A stretch of DNA of 64,000 nt from Rhodococcus sp. ABRD24 (GCF_004328705.1 NZ_CP035319.1:4092001-4156000); one strand, 5' to 3'; positions 19,552 to 29,401 are shown, counted from the first letter of the stretch. Notes: generated by a model not told the origin, from the sequence alone. Made by a program: numbers and translations.

Positions 19552-20790
19552 CTAACGCTGCGCGGGCTCGGACGGTTCGATCGCCTCGGCGTCCGCCGCA
19601 TCGTCGGGGATGAGTTCGGCGGTGTGCACCTCGGTGTCGGGTGCCGCCTCCGTCGCGAAGGCGTCCGATGGATCGGCACCGTCCTGGACGAGTCGTTCGT
19701 GGATCTGTTCCCCGAGGTATCTGATCAACACCGCGCCGACCGCTGCGATCGGGACGGAGAGGAACGCGCCGACTATCCCGAACAGCGAGCCACCGGCGGT
19801 GACCGCCAGCAGCACCACGACGGCGTGCAGCTTCATGCTCTTGCTCTGCAGCACCGGCTGCAGCACGTTGCCCTCGATCTGCTGGACCGCAAGGATGATG
19901 GCGAGCACGATCAGCGCGGTGGTGAGGCCGTTTGCCACCAGTGCGACGAGTACAGCGAGGGCTCCGGCGACGAATGCGCCGACGATCGGGATGAAGCCGC
20001 CGATGAATGTGAGGATCGCCAGCACAGGGGCGAGCGGGACGCCGAGGATCAGCAGTCCAGCGCCGATGAAGGCTGCGTCTATGAGGCTGACCAAGGCCTG
20101 GGTACGGATGAATCCGCCCAGGGTGTCCCACATCCGGCTGAGGACCTCCTCGAGGTGCCGTCCCGCGCGGCCACCGCCGACGCTGTGCAGCCACGGGATG
20201 AACCGGGGGCCGTCCTTGATGAAGAAGAACGCGAGCACCAGCACGAGGCCGAGCGTGACGATCATCGACCCAGCGGTGCTGACGCCGCTGAACACACCTG
20301 ACGCGATCGCGGTGCCGCTCTCCTGCAGTTTGGAGGTGATCGCGTGGACGGCGCTGTCGATCTGCTCGTCCTGCAGGTTGATCGGCGGGCCCTCGAGCCA
20401 CTTCTGGACCTGCTGCACGCCCTGCGTGGCCTTGCTCACCAGTTCGGGCGCCTGATCGACGACAGACGGGACGACGAGCGCCACGACGCCGCCGATGAAG
20501 GCGAAGAACACCAGCAGGGTGATGGCGGCGGCTCCCGCGGCGGGCACCCCGCGTCGCGTCATCGCACGGGTCGGCGGCCACAGCACGGTGGAGACGACCA
20601 CCGCGAGCAACACCGGCAGTGCCACGACCCACAGCTTCTCCAGGATCCAGCCCAGGACCAGCGCACCGAGTGCGATCGCGGCCAAGCACAGCGACCACTT
20701 CGCGAGCCACAGTCCGCCGGCTCCGATCACCTCGCCCCGGTCACGAAAACGGGGGCGTGTGGACGCCGGTGTGGTCTGGTTGTCCCTCAC
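19552..20790 (-). CDS. AI-2E transporter family (PerM/YdiK-like) permease
   Basis: About 412 residues with the eight-helix AI-2E/UPF0118 layout: two N-terminal membrane pairs, a soluble helical insert (about 100-180), LVLVLAFFFIKDGPRFIPWL, and a C-terminal block with FIGGFIPIVGAFVAGALAVLVAL and QQIEGNVLQPVLQSKSM. The acidic Ala/Glu-rich tail is probably cytosolic. The substrate is unknown; the AI-2 name is historical. I favour GTG 20790, which has a GGAAAGGA upstream, but an in-frame start at 20844 is possible. A homologue (Rv1101c) lies near glpX in M. tuberculosis. Confidence 0.88.
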   Translation of the reverse strand: MRDNQTTPASTRPRFRDRGEVIGAGGLWLAKWSLCLAAIALGALVLGWILEKLWVVALPVLLAVVVSTVLWPPTRAMTRRGVPAAGAAAITLLVFFAFIGGVVALVVPSVVDQAPELVSKATQGVQQVQKWLEGPPINLQDEQIDSAVHAITSKLQESGTAIASGVFSGVSTAGSMIVTLGLVLVLAFFFIKDGPRFIPWLHSVGGGRAGRHLEEVLSRMWDTLGGFIRTQALVSLIDAAFIGAGLLILGVPLAPVLAILTFIGGFIPIVGAFVAGALAVLVALVANGLTTALIVLAIILAVQQIEGNVLQPVLQSKSMKLHAVVVLLAVTAGGSLFGIVGAFLSVPIAAVGAVLIRYLGEQIHERLVQDGADPSDAFATEAAPDTEVHTAELIPDDAADAEAIEPSEPAQR

Positions 20791-20918
20791 AGGGTGGTGG
20801 TCCTTTCCAGTGATCGGGGCTCGGTCCCCGTCGAATCTACGCACCTCCCCGGGGATCGGCGCGGTTACCGATCAGTCACGACGCGGTCAAACCCGGCATT
20901 CGGTGTCATGGCCGACCG

Positions 20919-20924
20919 TATTAT
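20919..20924 (+). promoter_or_regulatory. Leaderless promoter -10 box
   Basis: TATTAT, close to the consensus, ends six bases before the ATG of the lipoprotein gene at 20931. The spacing puts the transcription start at the A of the ATG. This supports the 20931 start over the internal ATG at 20943. Confidence 0.55.
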
Positions 20925-20930
20925 CCAGGC

Positions 20931-21392
20931 ATGGGGAGAATCATGGGGAAAGGCACGGCAACAATCGTCACCGCAGCTGTGGCCGTACTGACGCTCACGG
21001 CGTGTAGTACCAACGAGACCTCGCCGGAAACCAGAGAGAAGATCAGCTCGGCGGTGACCTCCACGGAGGAGGTCACCAGCGGCGGGGGGTTCCGCTCGAG
21101 CATCGAGGCATCCGCATCCAGCTTGGCGTCCAGCATCGGCGGCGCCTGGGACCAGGCCAAGCTGACAGCCTTCGTCGCGGCGTTCCGGACGGCGTATCCG
21201 AATTTGGCGAGTGACCGCGACGACCAGTCGATCGAAACGATCCTCGAGGACACCTGCGCCGATATCGATGCGAATACCAGCGAGCAGGAACTCGTCACCA
21301 AGGTCACGCAACGGGCAACCAACGGCGGCACGGTGCCCACCGATGACCAGGCACGTCACATACTGCAGCTGGTCAAGGCGACCTGTCCGTAG
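20931..21392 (+). CDS. DUF732-like lipoprotein
   Basis: 153 residues. A signal peptide (TIVTAAVAVLTLTAC) ends in the lipobox LTAC, followed by a Ser/Thr/Glu-rich linker. The small helical C-terminal domain (about 80-153) has two cysteines (EDTCADID and VKATCP) that could form a disulfide, as in DUF732 proteins common in mycobacteria. Probably anchored to the outer face of the plasma membrane. Function unknown. Tail-to-tail with the glutamate-synthase-like gene, 6 bases apart. Confidence 0.75.
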   Translation: MGRIMGKGTATIVTAAVAVLTLTACSTNETSPETREKISSAVTSTEEVTSGGGFRSSIEASASSLASSIGGAWDQAKLTAFVAAFRTAYPNLASDRDDQSIETILEDTCADIDANTSEQELVTKVTQRATNGGTVPTDDQARHILQLVKATCP

Positions 21393-21398
21393 GTTCGG

Positions 21399-22976
21399 TC
21401 AGAACCGGGCCGGGTCAGCGGCGCGCCAGTCGTGGCGCCACGACCCGCGAGGGTGGTCGAGCAGTTCTTTGGGCTCGAGCCAGTCGTAGAGTTCGGCGTA
21501 CGTGCGGGTGGTGACGCCGTCGATACGTCGATGCAGCATCGACGGCTCCAACTCCTCGAAGCTGTCGAGTCCCATCGAAGCGATCATCTGCTGGGCGCTG
21601 GCAACGGTGGCCTTCTGGAACCGGTGGACGCGCGCGGTCTTGTCCGGCACGTCGAGGGCCTGCGCTCTTGCCGGATCCTGCGTGGCGATGCCCACCGGGC
21701 ACCGGTTGGTATGACAGGCCTGTGCCTGGATGCAGCCGACCGCGAACATCATTGCGCGGGCCGCGAGGGTGAAGTCGGCGCCCTGGATGATGCGTTTGAC
21801 AACGTCGGATCCGCTTGCCACCTTCCCGGATGCACCGATCTTGATGCGGTCGCGCAGCCCGACGCCGACGAGCGCGTTGTGCACGAGCATCAGCCCCTCG
21901 GTGAGTGGCATGCCCATGTTGTCTTCGAATTCGACAGGTGCGGCGCCGGTACCGCCCTCGGCGCCATCGACGATCACGAAGTCCGGGGTGACGCCGCGTT
22001 CGAGCATCGCCTTGCAGATCGCGAGGAACTCGACGCGGGAGCCGATGCACAGCTTGAAGCCGACGGGCTTGCCGCCGGAGAGGGTGCGCAGTCGCACCAC
22101 GAAGTCGACCAGTTCGGACGGTGTGCCGAACGCGGTGTGGGCGGGCGGTGAGATGACCGTCTGCCCGATCGGGACGCCGCGGGCCTCGGCGATCTCGGCG
22201 GTGACTTTCTTGCCGGGCAGCACGCCGCCGAGTCCCGGCTTGGCGCCCTGCGAGAGCTTGATCGAGATCGCCTTGACCTGGTCGTCGGCGGCCTTCGCGG
22301 CGAACTGGTCGGGGTCGAACTGTCCGACGGGGGTGCGGCAGCCGAAGTAGCCGGACCCGATCTCCCAGATCAGGTCGCCGCCGTGCTTGCGGTGGTGGCG
22401 GCTGATACTGCCCTCGCCGGTGTCGTGTGCGAAGCCGCCTCGTGCCGCCCCGGCGTTGAGAGCTTCGATGGCGTTCGCGGACAGCGCGCCGAAGCTCATC
22501 GCCGAGACATTGAGCAGGGCGATGTCATAGGGCCGGGCGCAGTCGGGTCCCCCGAGCCGCACACGGGGGATGCTCTCGGGAGCGGTCCGGGCTCGCAGGG
22601 AGTGGGTCATGAACTCGTAGCCCACGGCGTGCACGTCGCGTTCGGTGCCGAACGGTTCGTCGTCGGGGTCGCCCTTCGCCCTGCGGTACACCAGACTGCG
22701 GGTTTCGCGGTCGAACGGTGTTCCGTCGGTGGATGATTCGATGAAGTACTGCTGGATCTCCGGTCGGATCCTTTCGAACAGGAATCGGGCGTGACCGAGG
22801 ACCGGGTAGTTGCGCAGCACGTTGTGGCCGCGCTGCAGGCGGTCATACGTCCCGGTCAGCGCAAGCACCAGGACCGGGAGGGCGACGACCAGCCACCAAG
22901 GAGAGCCGTCGAGTGCGGCCGCGGCCGTCGCGAGTCCCACTATCCAGAAACCGAGAACGATCAACCAGCGGAGCAT
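21399..22976 (-). CDS. Membrane-anchored FMN glutamate synthase-like oxidoreductase
   Basis: About 525 residues. Two N-terminal membrane segments (MLRWLIVLGFWIVGLAT and WWLVVALPVLVLAL) precede a domain homologous to the FMN/synthase domain of GOGAT large subunits. Landmarks are NVSAMSFGALS, GEGSISRHH, IKLSQGAKPGLGG, VDGAEGGTGAAP and CHTNRCPVGIATQD near the cluster site. There is no glutaminase domain and no small subunit nearby, so it is not a complete NADPH-GOGAT. The physiological reaction of these stand-alone proteins is not settled. I start at MLRWL; an in-frame start 23 codons upstream is possible. Confidence 0.85.
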   Translation of the reverse strand: MLRWLIVLGFWIVGLATAAAALDGSPWWLVVALPVLVLALTGTYDRLQRGHNVLRNYPVLGHARFLFERIRPEIQQYFIESSTDGTPFDRETRSLVYRRAKGDPDDEPFGTERDVHAVGYEFMTHSLRARTAPESIPRVRLGGPDCARPYDIALLNVSAMSFGALSANAIEALNAGAARGGFAHDTGEGSISRHHRKHGGDLIWEIGSGYFGCRTPVGQFDPDQFAAKAADDQVKAISIKLSQGAKPGLGGVLPGKKVTAEIAEARGVPIGQTVISPPAHTAFGTPSELVDFVVRLRTLSGGKPVGFKLCIGSRVEFLAICKAMLERGVTPDFVIVDGAEGGTGAAPVEFEDNMGMPLTEGLMLVHNALVGVGLRDRIKIGASGKVASGSDVVKRIIQGADFTLAARAMMFAVGCIQAQACHTNRCPVGIATQDPARAQALDVPDKTARVHRFQKATVASAQQMIASMGLDSFEELEPSMLHRRIDGVTTRTYAELYDWLEPKELLDHPRGSWRHDWRAADPARF

Positions 22977-23067
22977 GCGCCGATGGTAGACGTCGCCGCC
23001 GGGCCGGGGTCGTAACCTGTCGGGTTGTGCGTCGGTTTGTTTCACCGGGGTTAGTCGTCATGAAGGG

Positions 23068-23514
23068 ATGTGCACGGGCATGGTTGCCGATCCGATCACC
23101 GACCTGGAGATCGAGCTGGCCGACATGTGGCGGCGAGGTCGAATCCGATCGCGCGAACTTGCCCGCCAGATCGACCCGAAGCTCGACCCCGCTGGCTACC
23201 CCCTACTCGCCCTGCTGATCCGGCACGATGCGGTGCCGATGTCGGCGCTCATCGCCGAACTTGGTGTGGAGAAGTCGACTCTGACCCGCCAAATCGACGC
23301 CGTCGTGCGGCTGGGCCTGGTCGAGCGCACGCCCGACCCACACGATGCCCGGGCTCGATTGGTCGCGCTGACCGGCTCCGGACGCGATCGGCTGACCGTG
23401 CTACGGAACGAAGAGATCGCGCGGTGGCGCGAACGCTTGTCCCGGTGGGACCCCGAGGACATTCAGCAGTTGACGAAGCTGCTGCACCGGCTCGGTGACA
23501 GCTCGGGCACCTGA
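23068..23514 (+). CDS. MarR-family transcriptional regulator
   Basis: 148 residues with a winged helix: VPMSALIAELGVEKSTLTRQIDAVVRLGLVERT, then the wing DPHDARARLVALT. Helices at both ends should form the dimer interface. Ligand and target are unknown. It diverges from the glutamate-synthase-like gene, which is its most likely target. The start is uncertain: ATG 23068 has its AAGGG too close, and ATG 23080 is the alternative. Confidence 0.85.
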   Translation: MCTGMVADPITDLEIELADMWRRGRIRSRELARQIDPKLDPAGYPLLALLIRHDAVPMSALIAELGVEKSTLTRQIDAVVRLGLVERTPDPHDARARLVALTGSGRDRLTVLRNEEIARWRERLSRWDPEDIQQLTKLLHRLGDSSGT

Positions 23515-23540
23515 ACCGAGTGCCTCGGGATCACACGCAA

Positions 23541-23546
23541 TAGGCT
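23541..23546 (+). promoter_or_regulatory. Leaderless promoter -10 box
   Basis: TAGGCT lies seven bases before the methyltransferase ATG at 23554, the same hexamer and nearly the same spacing as at ispH. No Shine-Dalgarno is present. Confidence 0.5.
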
Positions 23547-23553
23547 CGTCCGC

Positions 23554-24138
23554 ATGGCCGACACCCGATGGCAGCGCGAACGATCCGAATCCGACTCCCG
23601 TGCATACATCGCGCGGTTCGCCGAACTCGAGGCGGAGGGCGCGGATCTGCACGGCGAGGCGCGCACGGTCGACGCGATCCTGCCGCGGGCTGCGCGGGTG
23701 CTCGACGCCGGTTGCGGCACAGGTCGACTCGGCGCCGAGCTGGCCAGGCGCGGGCACCGGGTGACGGCCGTCGACCTCGATCCGGTGCTGGTGGCGGAGG
23801 CCCGCAAGAACCCCGACCTCACGGTGCGCGAGGCGGACCTGGCGACGCTCGACCTGGGGGAGCGGTTCGACGCTGTCGTCGCTGCCGGAAATGTGCTGAT
23901 CTTCGTCGCGCGGGGCACCGAGCGCGACGTGGTGCGGCGCATTGCCGACCACCTAGAGCCCGGCGGTGTATTCGTGACCGGGTTCGCCACCGACTACGAG
24001 TACTCGGTCGACGAGTTCGATGCGGACCTGGCCGTGGCCGGGCTCGAGCTCGAGCAGCGATTCGCGACCTGGGACCTGCGGCCCTGGCGCGACGGCGCCG
24101 GTTGGGCTGTCACAGTGGCTCGCAAACCTGCCCGCTGA
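23554..24138 (+). CDS. Class I SAM-dependent methyltransferase
   Basis: 194 residues with the complete Rossmann core: motif I VLDAGCGTGRLGAELA, acidic motif II VTAVDLDPVLVAEA, motif III EADLATL, and LEPGGVFVTGF. It resembles small-molecule methyltransferases of the Methyltransf_25/11 type. Substrate unknown. It lies 39 bases after the MarR gene but appears to have its own leaderless promoter. Confidence 0.85.
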   Translation: MADTRWQRERSESDSRAYIARFAELEAEGADLHGEARTVDAILPRAARVLDAGCGTGRLGAELARRGHRVTAVDLDPVLVAEARKNPDLTVREADLATLDLGERFDAVVAAGNVLIFVARGTERDVVRRIADHLEPGGVFVTGFATDYEYSVDEFDADLAVAGLELEQRFATWDLRPWRDGAGWAVTVARKPAR

Positions 24139-24203
24139 CCGACTCGTCGGTTTCGGCTACCGTCTCTGCCGACAGCCCGTCGTCAGATCCAGGGGAGATT
24201 CCC

Positions 24204-24620
24204 ATGTCCGAACCGACCTACAACGCGCCCACGGACCAGTTCGGTGGCACTTCCGGGTACGGGCAGCAACAGCCCTATCCGTCGGCGCCGCAGTATTCAG
24301 CCGGTCCCACGCCTGCGCAGTACGGTGGGACGCCGCCGCTGCCGCCGTCGAACGCCGGCTGGGCCGTCGCCGCGATCCTCTTCTTCTGGCCGGTGGCGTT
24401 CGCCGCGTTCAACCACCTGCACTCGATCCTCCCGAAGTGGTCGATGGGTGACTACCAGGGTGCGCAGTACGCGTCGGATCGCGTCAAGACGCTCGGCAAG
24501 ATTGCGCTGGGTGTCGGTATCGGCCTGATCGTGCTGTTCATCATCATGTGGTTCATCATGTTCGCCGCGTTCGCGGTTGCCGTGGAGGATGCCGGGACGA
24601 GTACCACCTACCAGTGGTGA
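24204..24620 (+). CDS. CD225/dispanin-family membrane protein
   Basis: 138 residues. The N-terminal 50 are Gln/Pro/Tyr/Gly-rich and disordered. Two membrane segments follow (AGWAVAAILFFWPVAFAAF and ALGVGIGLIVLFIIMWFIMF), separated by a short loop with ASDRVKTLGK, the usual CD225 arrangement. AGGGGAGA precedes the ATG. Bacterial members have no established function. Upstream is the methyltransferase gene; downstream is ychF. Confidence 0.8.
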   Translation: MSEPTYNAPTDQFGGTSGYGQQQPYPSAPQYSAGPTPAQYGGTPPLPPSNAGWAVAAILFFWPVAFAAFNHLHSILPKWSMGDYQGAQYASDRVKTLGKIALGVGIGLIVLFIIMWFIMFAAFAVAVEDAGTSTTYQW

Positions 24621-24694
24621 ACGGTGGCTGTGGTCGGCCCTGGAGTGCGGCCGACCACAGCTGTCGGGCCGTGACGCCGTAGAATCCCTATACC

Positions 24695-25774
<1,080 letters not shown>

Positions 25775-25791
25775 AGGACCTGGTCAGAGGG

Positions 25792-25990
25792 TCAGTTTTG
25801 GCCCTCGGTACGCAGTGGGTACGCAGCAGAACCCGTAGAGGCTCGGAACATCTCGTCCGCGGCCCTACGGGTTTTGTCGTCTGCGTCCGGCCACAGGTGG
25901 CTGTATGTGTTGAGCGTGACCGTGGCCGCCGACGAACAGGCGGATGTGCTCGGCGAGCACCTCAAGGAGGCCGTCCGGCGCTGGCGCCGT
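25792..25990 (-). pseudogene. Remnant of a tyrosine recombinase (integrase) C-terminus
   Basis: The minus strand encodes ATVTLNTYSHLWPDADDK followed by an Arg/Ala-rich helix and a TGA at 25792. NTYSHLW holds the catalytic tyrosine of phage-type integrases. Upstream the expected LAEHI-type helix is in another frame, so the fragment is frameshifted as well as truncated. It lies directly after ychF. Two direct GTACGCAG repeats inside it may be chance. Confidence 0.65.
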
Positions 25991-26040
25991 TCGCTCACTC
26001 CCATACTTCGGTGCCCGCATGGGTTCCGGCGTACCTGGGC

Positions 26041-26380
26041 GGCGTTGCGGTTCGACGAACACCAGGGCGTGAACAAGAAGACGGTGCATCGCCTGTGGAA
26101 GGAGGAGGGCCTGCAGCGGCGGGTCCACAGCGCCCGCACACGTGTCGGCTGCCCGTCGTACCCGACGACCCCGGCCGATGCGCCGAAGATGGTGTGGGCC
26201 CTGGACTTCCAGTTCGATTCCACCAGCGACGGCAAATCGGTGAAGATCGCGTCGCTGCTCGATGAACCTCCCCCACGCACTTCGTGCAGGGCGGTACCCC
26301 CACCCGGCAGTCGCCGTTGAACATCGTCGACCGGTCGATCACCGCCGAGCGGCCCACCCACGCGTCGGAGGCGTGCTTCG
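26041..26380 (+). pseudogene. Remnant of an IS3-family transposase, itself interrupted
   Basis: The plus strand encodes LRFDEHQGVNKKTVHRLWKE, then RTRVGCPSYP and KMVWALDFQFDSTSDGKS, typical of the HTH_21 and DDE integrase core of IS3-family OrfB. After the expected SLLDE, about 33 bases at 26268-26300 have no counterpart; the transposase-like sequence then resumes in another frame (TRQSPLNIVDRSITAE). Both ends are missing and no terminal repeats were found. The insert has a GCAC-TTC-GTGC hairpin and is flanked by CCCCCAC on both sides. Confidence 0.7.
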
Positions 26381-26390
26381 CATCGTGGTT

Positions 26391-26611
26391 ATCGAAGTTG
26401 GCATATGTTCGCAGATCTAGCTTGGCCGAACGAACATCGGAGCACGGTTTCGTCGGAGGTGGGGTAGCAGAGGAGGCTTCATCGCCGCCCCTGCACCGGC
26501 GAAGGTTGCGCTGTGGGACCGTCCTCGCCGACTCTGAGTAGATGAGGGAGGACGCCGCGGGGGATAGGGAAGCCGGCACGGGTCGACGCCGCACGGCGAG
26601 CGCTCGCTTCA
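26391..26611. other. Stretch without a recognisable gene
   Basis: I see no supported gene here. It separates the transposase remnant from the dioxygenase gene and probably holds that gene's promoter. GCATATGTTCG and CGAACATCGG lie about 30 bases apart but do not make a convincing SOS box. Confidence 0.4.
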
Positions 26612-27301
26612 GTGGGTACGTTCCTGATGCCGGCGGCAGACCTGTGGCGATCCATCGGTGCCGACGCCGAAACCTGGGTTCGGTTCTCCGCGCATTGGGA
26701 GGAGCTTGCGCCCGACCCGTACGCGGCAGAACAGGGCGTGCACCGGCTGCGGCGCTACGGTCGGTTCCGGTACCGGGCGGCCGACGGCGCGCTGGAGCCG
26801 ACGGCGCACGGTGAATTCGTACAGCCTGACGACTCCAACCTTCTCTACCTCGGACGAGCACGCCATTTCGAACCGCTGACAGCCGCGTTCCTCGAAGATC
26901 CGCTGTTCGAGCGCACGGTGAAGTTGGTGGGCCGGATCGCGCCGGTCCTCGATGACGCTCCCGAATGGACGGTCTGGGTGCATCCGTTCCGCGTGGTCGC
27001 ATCGGCCGACAACGAGGGCCGGCCCACGCCCGAGGGCGTGCATCGCGACGGTGTCACGCTGGTCGGTTCCCTGTTGATCGGCGTCGACAATGCCGTCGGG
27101 GGCGAAAGCTCGGTGTTCGGCCCGGACGGCGAACGACTCGTGACGGCGACCCCGCGCGAACCCGGCACCTTCCTCCTGGGCGACGACCGTTGCACCTGGC
27201 ACGGTGTCTCGCCGATCCGACCCGTCGACCGCGGTGAGCCGGCCCGGAGGGACGTGCTGGTGGTCACCTTCACACCGTCGGCTTCTTGCGGCGGGCCATG
27301 A
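26612..27301 (+). CDS. 2-oxoglutarate/Fe(II) dioxygenase family protein (PF10014-like)
   Basis: 229 residues. The iron ligands appear as H-x-D in GVHRDGVTLVG and a distal His in CTWHGVSPI, with a downstream Arg for 2-oxoglutarate. QPDDSNLLYLGRARHFEPL and GGESSVFGPDG are typical of the PF10014 family, which includes free-amino-acid hydroxylases such as isoleucine dioxygenase. The substrate cannot be read from sequence. The start may be GTG 26612 or ATG 26627. Its end overlaps the convergent MFS gene by 32 bases. Confidence 0.75.
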   Translation: MGTFLMPAADLWRSIGADAETWVRFSAHWEELAPDPYAAEQGVHRLRRYGRFRYRAADGALEPTAHGEFVQPDDSNLLYLGRARHFEPLTAAFLEDPLFERTVKLVGRIAPVLDDAPEWTVWVHPFRVVASADNEGRPTPEGVHRDGVTLVGSLLIGVDNAVGGESSVFGPDGERLVTATPREPGTFLLGDDRCTWHGVSPIRPVDRGEPARRDVLVVTFTPSASCGGP

Positions 27302-28826
27302 GCACGAAGGCCGCCACCGCCACAGCGACGGGCAGGACGGTGACGGTCAGCATGGTGAGTCGCACCGCGTCGGCGAAGTCCGCTCCGAGGTCGAGACCGC
27401 CCACCTGCCGAAGGAGGTTCGGGTCGTACCCGGAGCCGCCGAGGCTCTGCGCCACCGAACTGCGCGCGGCATCCACCGCTTGCTCGCCTTGGGTCGCCGT
27501 CAGTCCGCGTGCCTCGGTGTCGGCCAGCCATTCGCGCTGGAAGAACACGTTGAGAAGCAGCAGGTACACGGTGGGTCCGAACGCATAGCCGGTCATTCCG
27601 AAGGCCAACTGCACGGAAGCCACCGTCCCGGACTGTCCGCTCGGCGCCTGGGAGAGCACCGTCTCGGACACCGATGTTGAGGTCACCATCGAGCCCAGGT
27701 TGTACAGCCACACGGCCGAGACGAGCAACCACAGCGCCATCGTGGGGTCGACCGTGCCCGCCATCAGCAGTCCGGCGGCTGCCATGAACAGGAGGCCGAC
27801 GACCATCACCGGTCTCGGCGAGAACTTCCCCACCAGGCTCCCGGACAAGATCACGAAGCCGGCGATCAGCAGCGTGCCGGGGAGGAACAACAGGCCGATG
27901 GTCTCCGGCGACAGCGCGAGCACCACACTGCCGAACTGCCCCAGGACGATGCCGAGCCCGGCCATGAGGAAATTCAGCGTGAATGTCGCGGCGAGAGCCA
28001 CGCTGAAGGGTCGGCTTCCGAACAGAGCCAGGTCCAGTGCCGGTTCGGAGGTGCGGCGTTCGTGGCGAACGAAGAGCACGGCGGCGACCACGCTGACAGC
28101 CAGAGGGAGCCATGTCTCGGGCCGGAACATGCCGTTCTGCGCGGCTGCCAGTCCGATGACGAGTGCCAGGAGCGCGGTACCGACCAGGGCGACGCCGGCC
28201 ACGTCCAGCCGAGCGCGATGCTGAACGGGTGTCTCCGGGACGTACCTCGCCGTCAGCAGAAGCGAGATCAGGGCGAGCAGCGGTGCGACCAGGAACACGA
28301 CTCGCCAGCCGACGGCCGCCACCGCCCAGCCCGTGAGCGCCGGGAGTACCCCACAGAGAACCATCTCGACCGCCACGAAAACGCCGATGGCCGTCGGCCG
28401 CTGCTTCTCCGTCACGGAAGCCTTGAGCAGGGCCAGCGGCACACCGAGCAGCGCCGTCATTCCCAATCCGTCCAAGACTCGCATCGCAAACAGAAAGGTG
28501 TAGTTGGGCGAAAGCATGGAGAGCAGGTTGGCGACCGTGACGACGACCAGTCCCGACATCAGCAAGCGTCGAAGCCCGAACGCGTCGCCGAGGTTGCCCG
28601 CGGCGAGGACGGCGGCGGCCATCACCAGTGTCGCCATGCCGCCCAGCAATCCGCCGAACTGCGGTGGCACATCGAGGGCTCGCCTCACCTGCGGCAGATT
28701 CAGGCTCAGCACCAGCGGGTCGACGACCGTGATCGTGAAGGCGAAGGACAGGGCCAGGACGCTCGGCAGAGCCCTCAGGTCGGGCTGCAACCGAGACGCA
28801 GGCACCGCCCACCTCCCCTGCTCCAC
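27270..28826 (-). CDS. MFS transporter, DHA2-type 14-helix exporter
   Basis: 518 residues with about 14 membrane segments, a cytoplasmic loop with GDAFGLRRLL after helix 2, and a large extracytoplasmic loop near the C-terminus (about 435-480). The pattern fits the drug:H+ antiporter 2 family (EmrB/QacA-like). It is convergent and overlapping with the dioxygenase gene; export of a hydroxylated product is a reasonable guess, but not shown. No dedicated regulator lies next to it. Confidence 0.85.
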   Translation of the reverse strand: MEQGRWAVPASRLQPDLRALPSVLALSFAFTITVVDPLVLSLNLPQVRRALDVPPQFGGLLGGMATLVMAAAVLAAGNLGDAFGLRRLLMSGLVVVTVANLLSMLSPNYTFLFAMRVLDGLGMTALLGVPLALLKASVTEKQRPTAIGVFVAVEMVLCGVLPALTGWAVAAVGWRVVFLVAPLLALISLLLTARYVPETPVQHRARLDVAGVALVGTALLALVIGLAAAQNGMFRPETWLPLAVSVVAAVLFVRHERRTSEPALDLALFGSRPFSVALAATFTLNFLMAGLGIVLGQFGSVVLALSPETIGLLFLPGTLLIAGFVILSGSLVGKFSPRPVMVVGLLFMAAAGLLMAGTVDPTMALWLLVSAVWLYNLGSMVTSTSVSETVLSQAPSGQSGTVASVQLAFGMTGYAFGPTVYLLLLNVFFQREWLADTEARGLTATQGEQAVDAARSSVAQSLGGSGYDPNLLRQVGGLDLGADFADAVRLTMLTVTVLPVAVAVAAFVLMARRKKPTV

Positions 28827-29401
28827 ATCCGATGTGATCGACTCTAGCCTCCGGCTTCCGCACCCCGTCCGAGGTTCGGAGGACGGGATGCGAGAGACCG
28901 CCGTGGTCGAGGATCCAACCGAGACCCGCCACCGACCCGTTGCCCGCGGTCGTGCGGGCTACGCCCGGGACGGCGTGTCCGAGAGGATGCAGTCGACGAG
29001 CCAATGTAAGCCGACATCAGGTCGATGTCCGAGACGACGAACCACGCCCGATCCTGGGGTCACCACAGATTCGGCCCGCACGATCCCAACGTGCGCACGG
29101 CATCGCCGCACGGTGCCGCGCGCGGTCGGTTTCCCGGAACGAAGTATGGACGCGCGGTCCGCGATGGGGTGCAGGCCACCGCTGTGCGTCGTGGTCGCTC
29201 GAGCAGAACATCCCCTTTCGTGTTGGGTGATCTTCTGTCAACGTCGAAAACCCCTCTGGCATGCGTAAATGCGCACATGCTGCGTGCGGCATGCGACTTC
29301 CGCGTGGTGTTGCACCTGGGCCTTTTCGGTTGATCACACGCCGTCGCCGCGTGAATCGAGGGCAGGGTTGAGTTCCAAACGTGTAGCGGCGTCCTTCACC
29401 G
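28827..29401. other. 575-base stretch without a supported gene
   Basis: Several open frames exist on both strands but none looks like a protein family and their codon pattern is poor. The hairpin CCCGTCC/GGACGGG at 28864-28887 lies just upstream of the MFS gene and could be an operator. GCATGCG-type repeats cluster near 29260-29300. It may include degraded mobile DNA. Confidence 0.4.

Noticed and set aside
26395..26445. Possible LexA/SOS boxes (GCATATGTTCG, CGAACATCGG)
   Set aside because: Neither matches the TCGAAC-N4-GTTCGA mycobacterial SOS box on both halves.
28864..28887. CCCGTCC/GGACGGG hairpin as a terminator
   Set aside because: No gene ends next to it on the strand where it could terminate, and no T-run follows; kept only as a possible operator.
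26845..29004. A 719-codon minus-strand frame across the dioxygenase and MFS genes
   Set aside because: Out of frame with the clearly membrane-like MFS protein on the same strand; Arg/Gly-rich without motifs.
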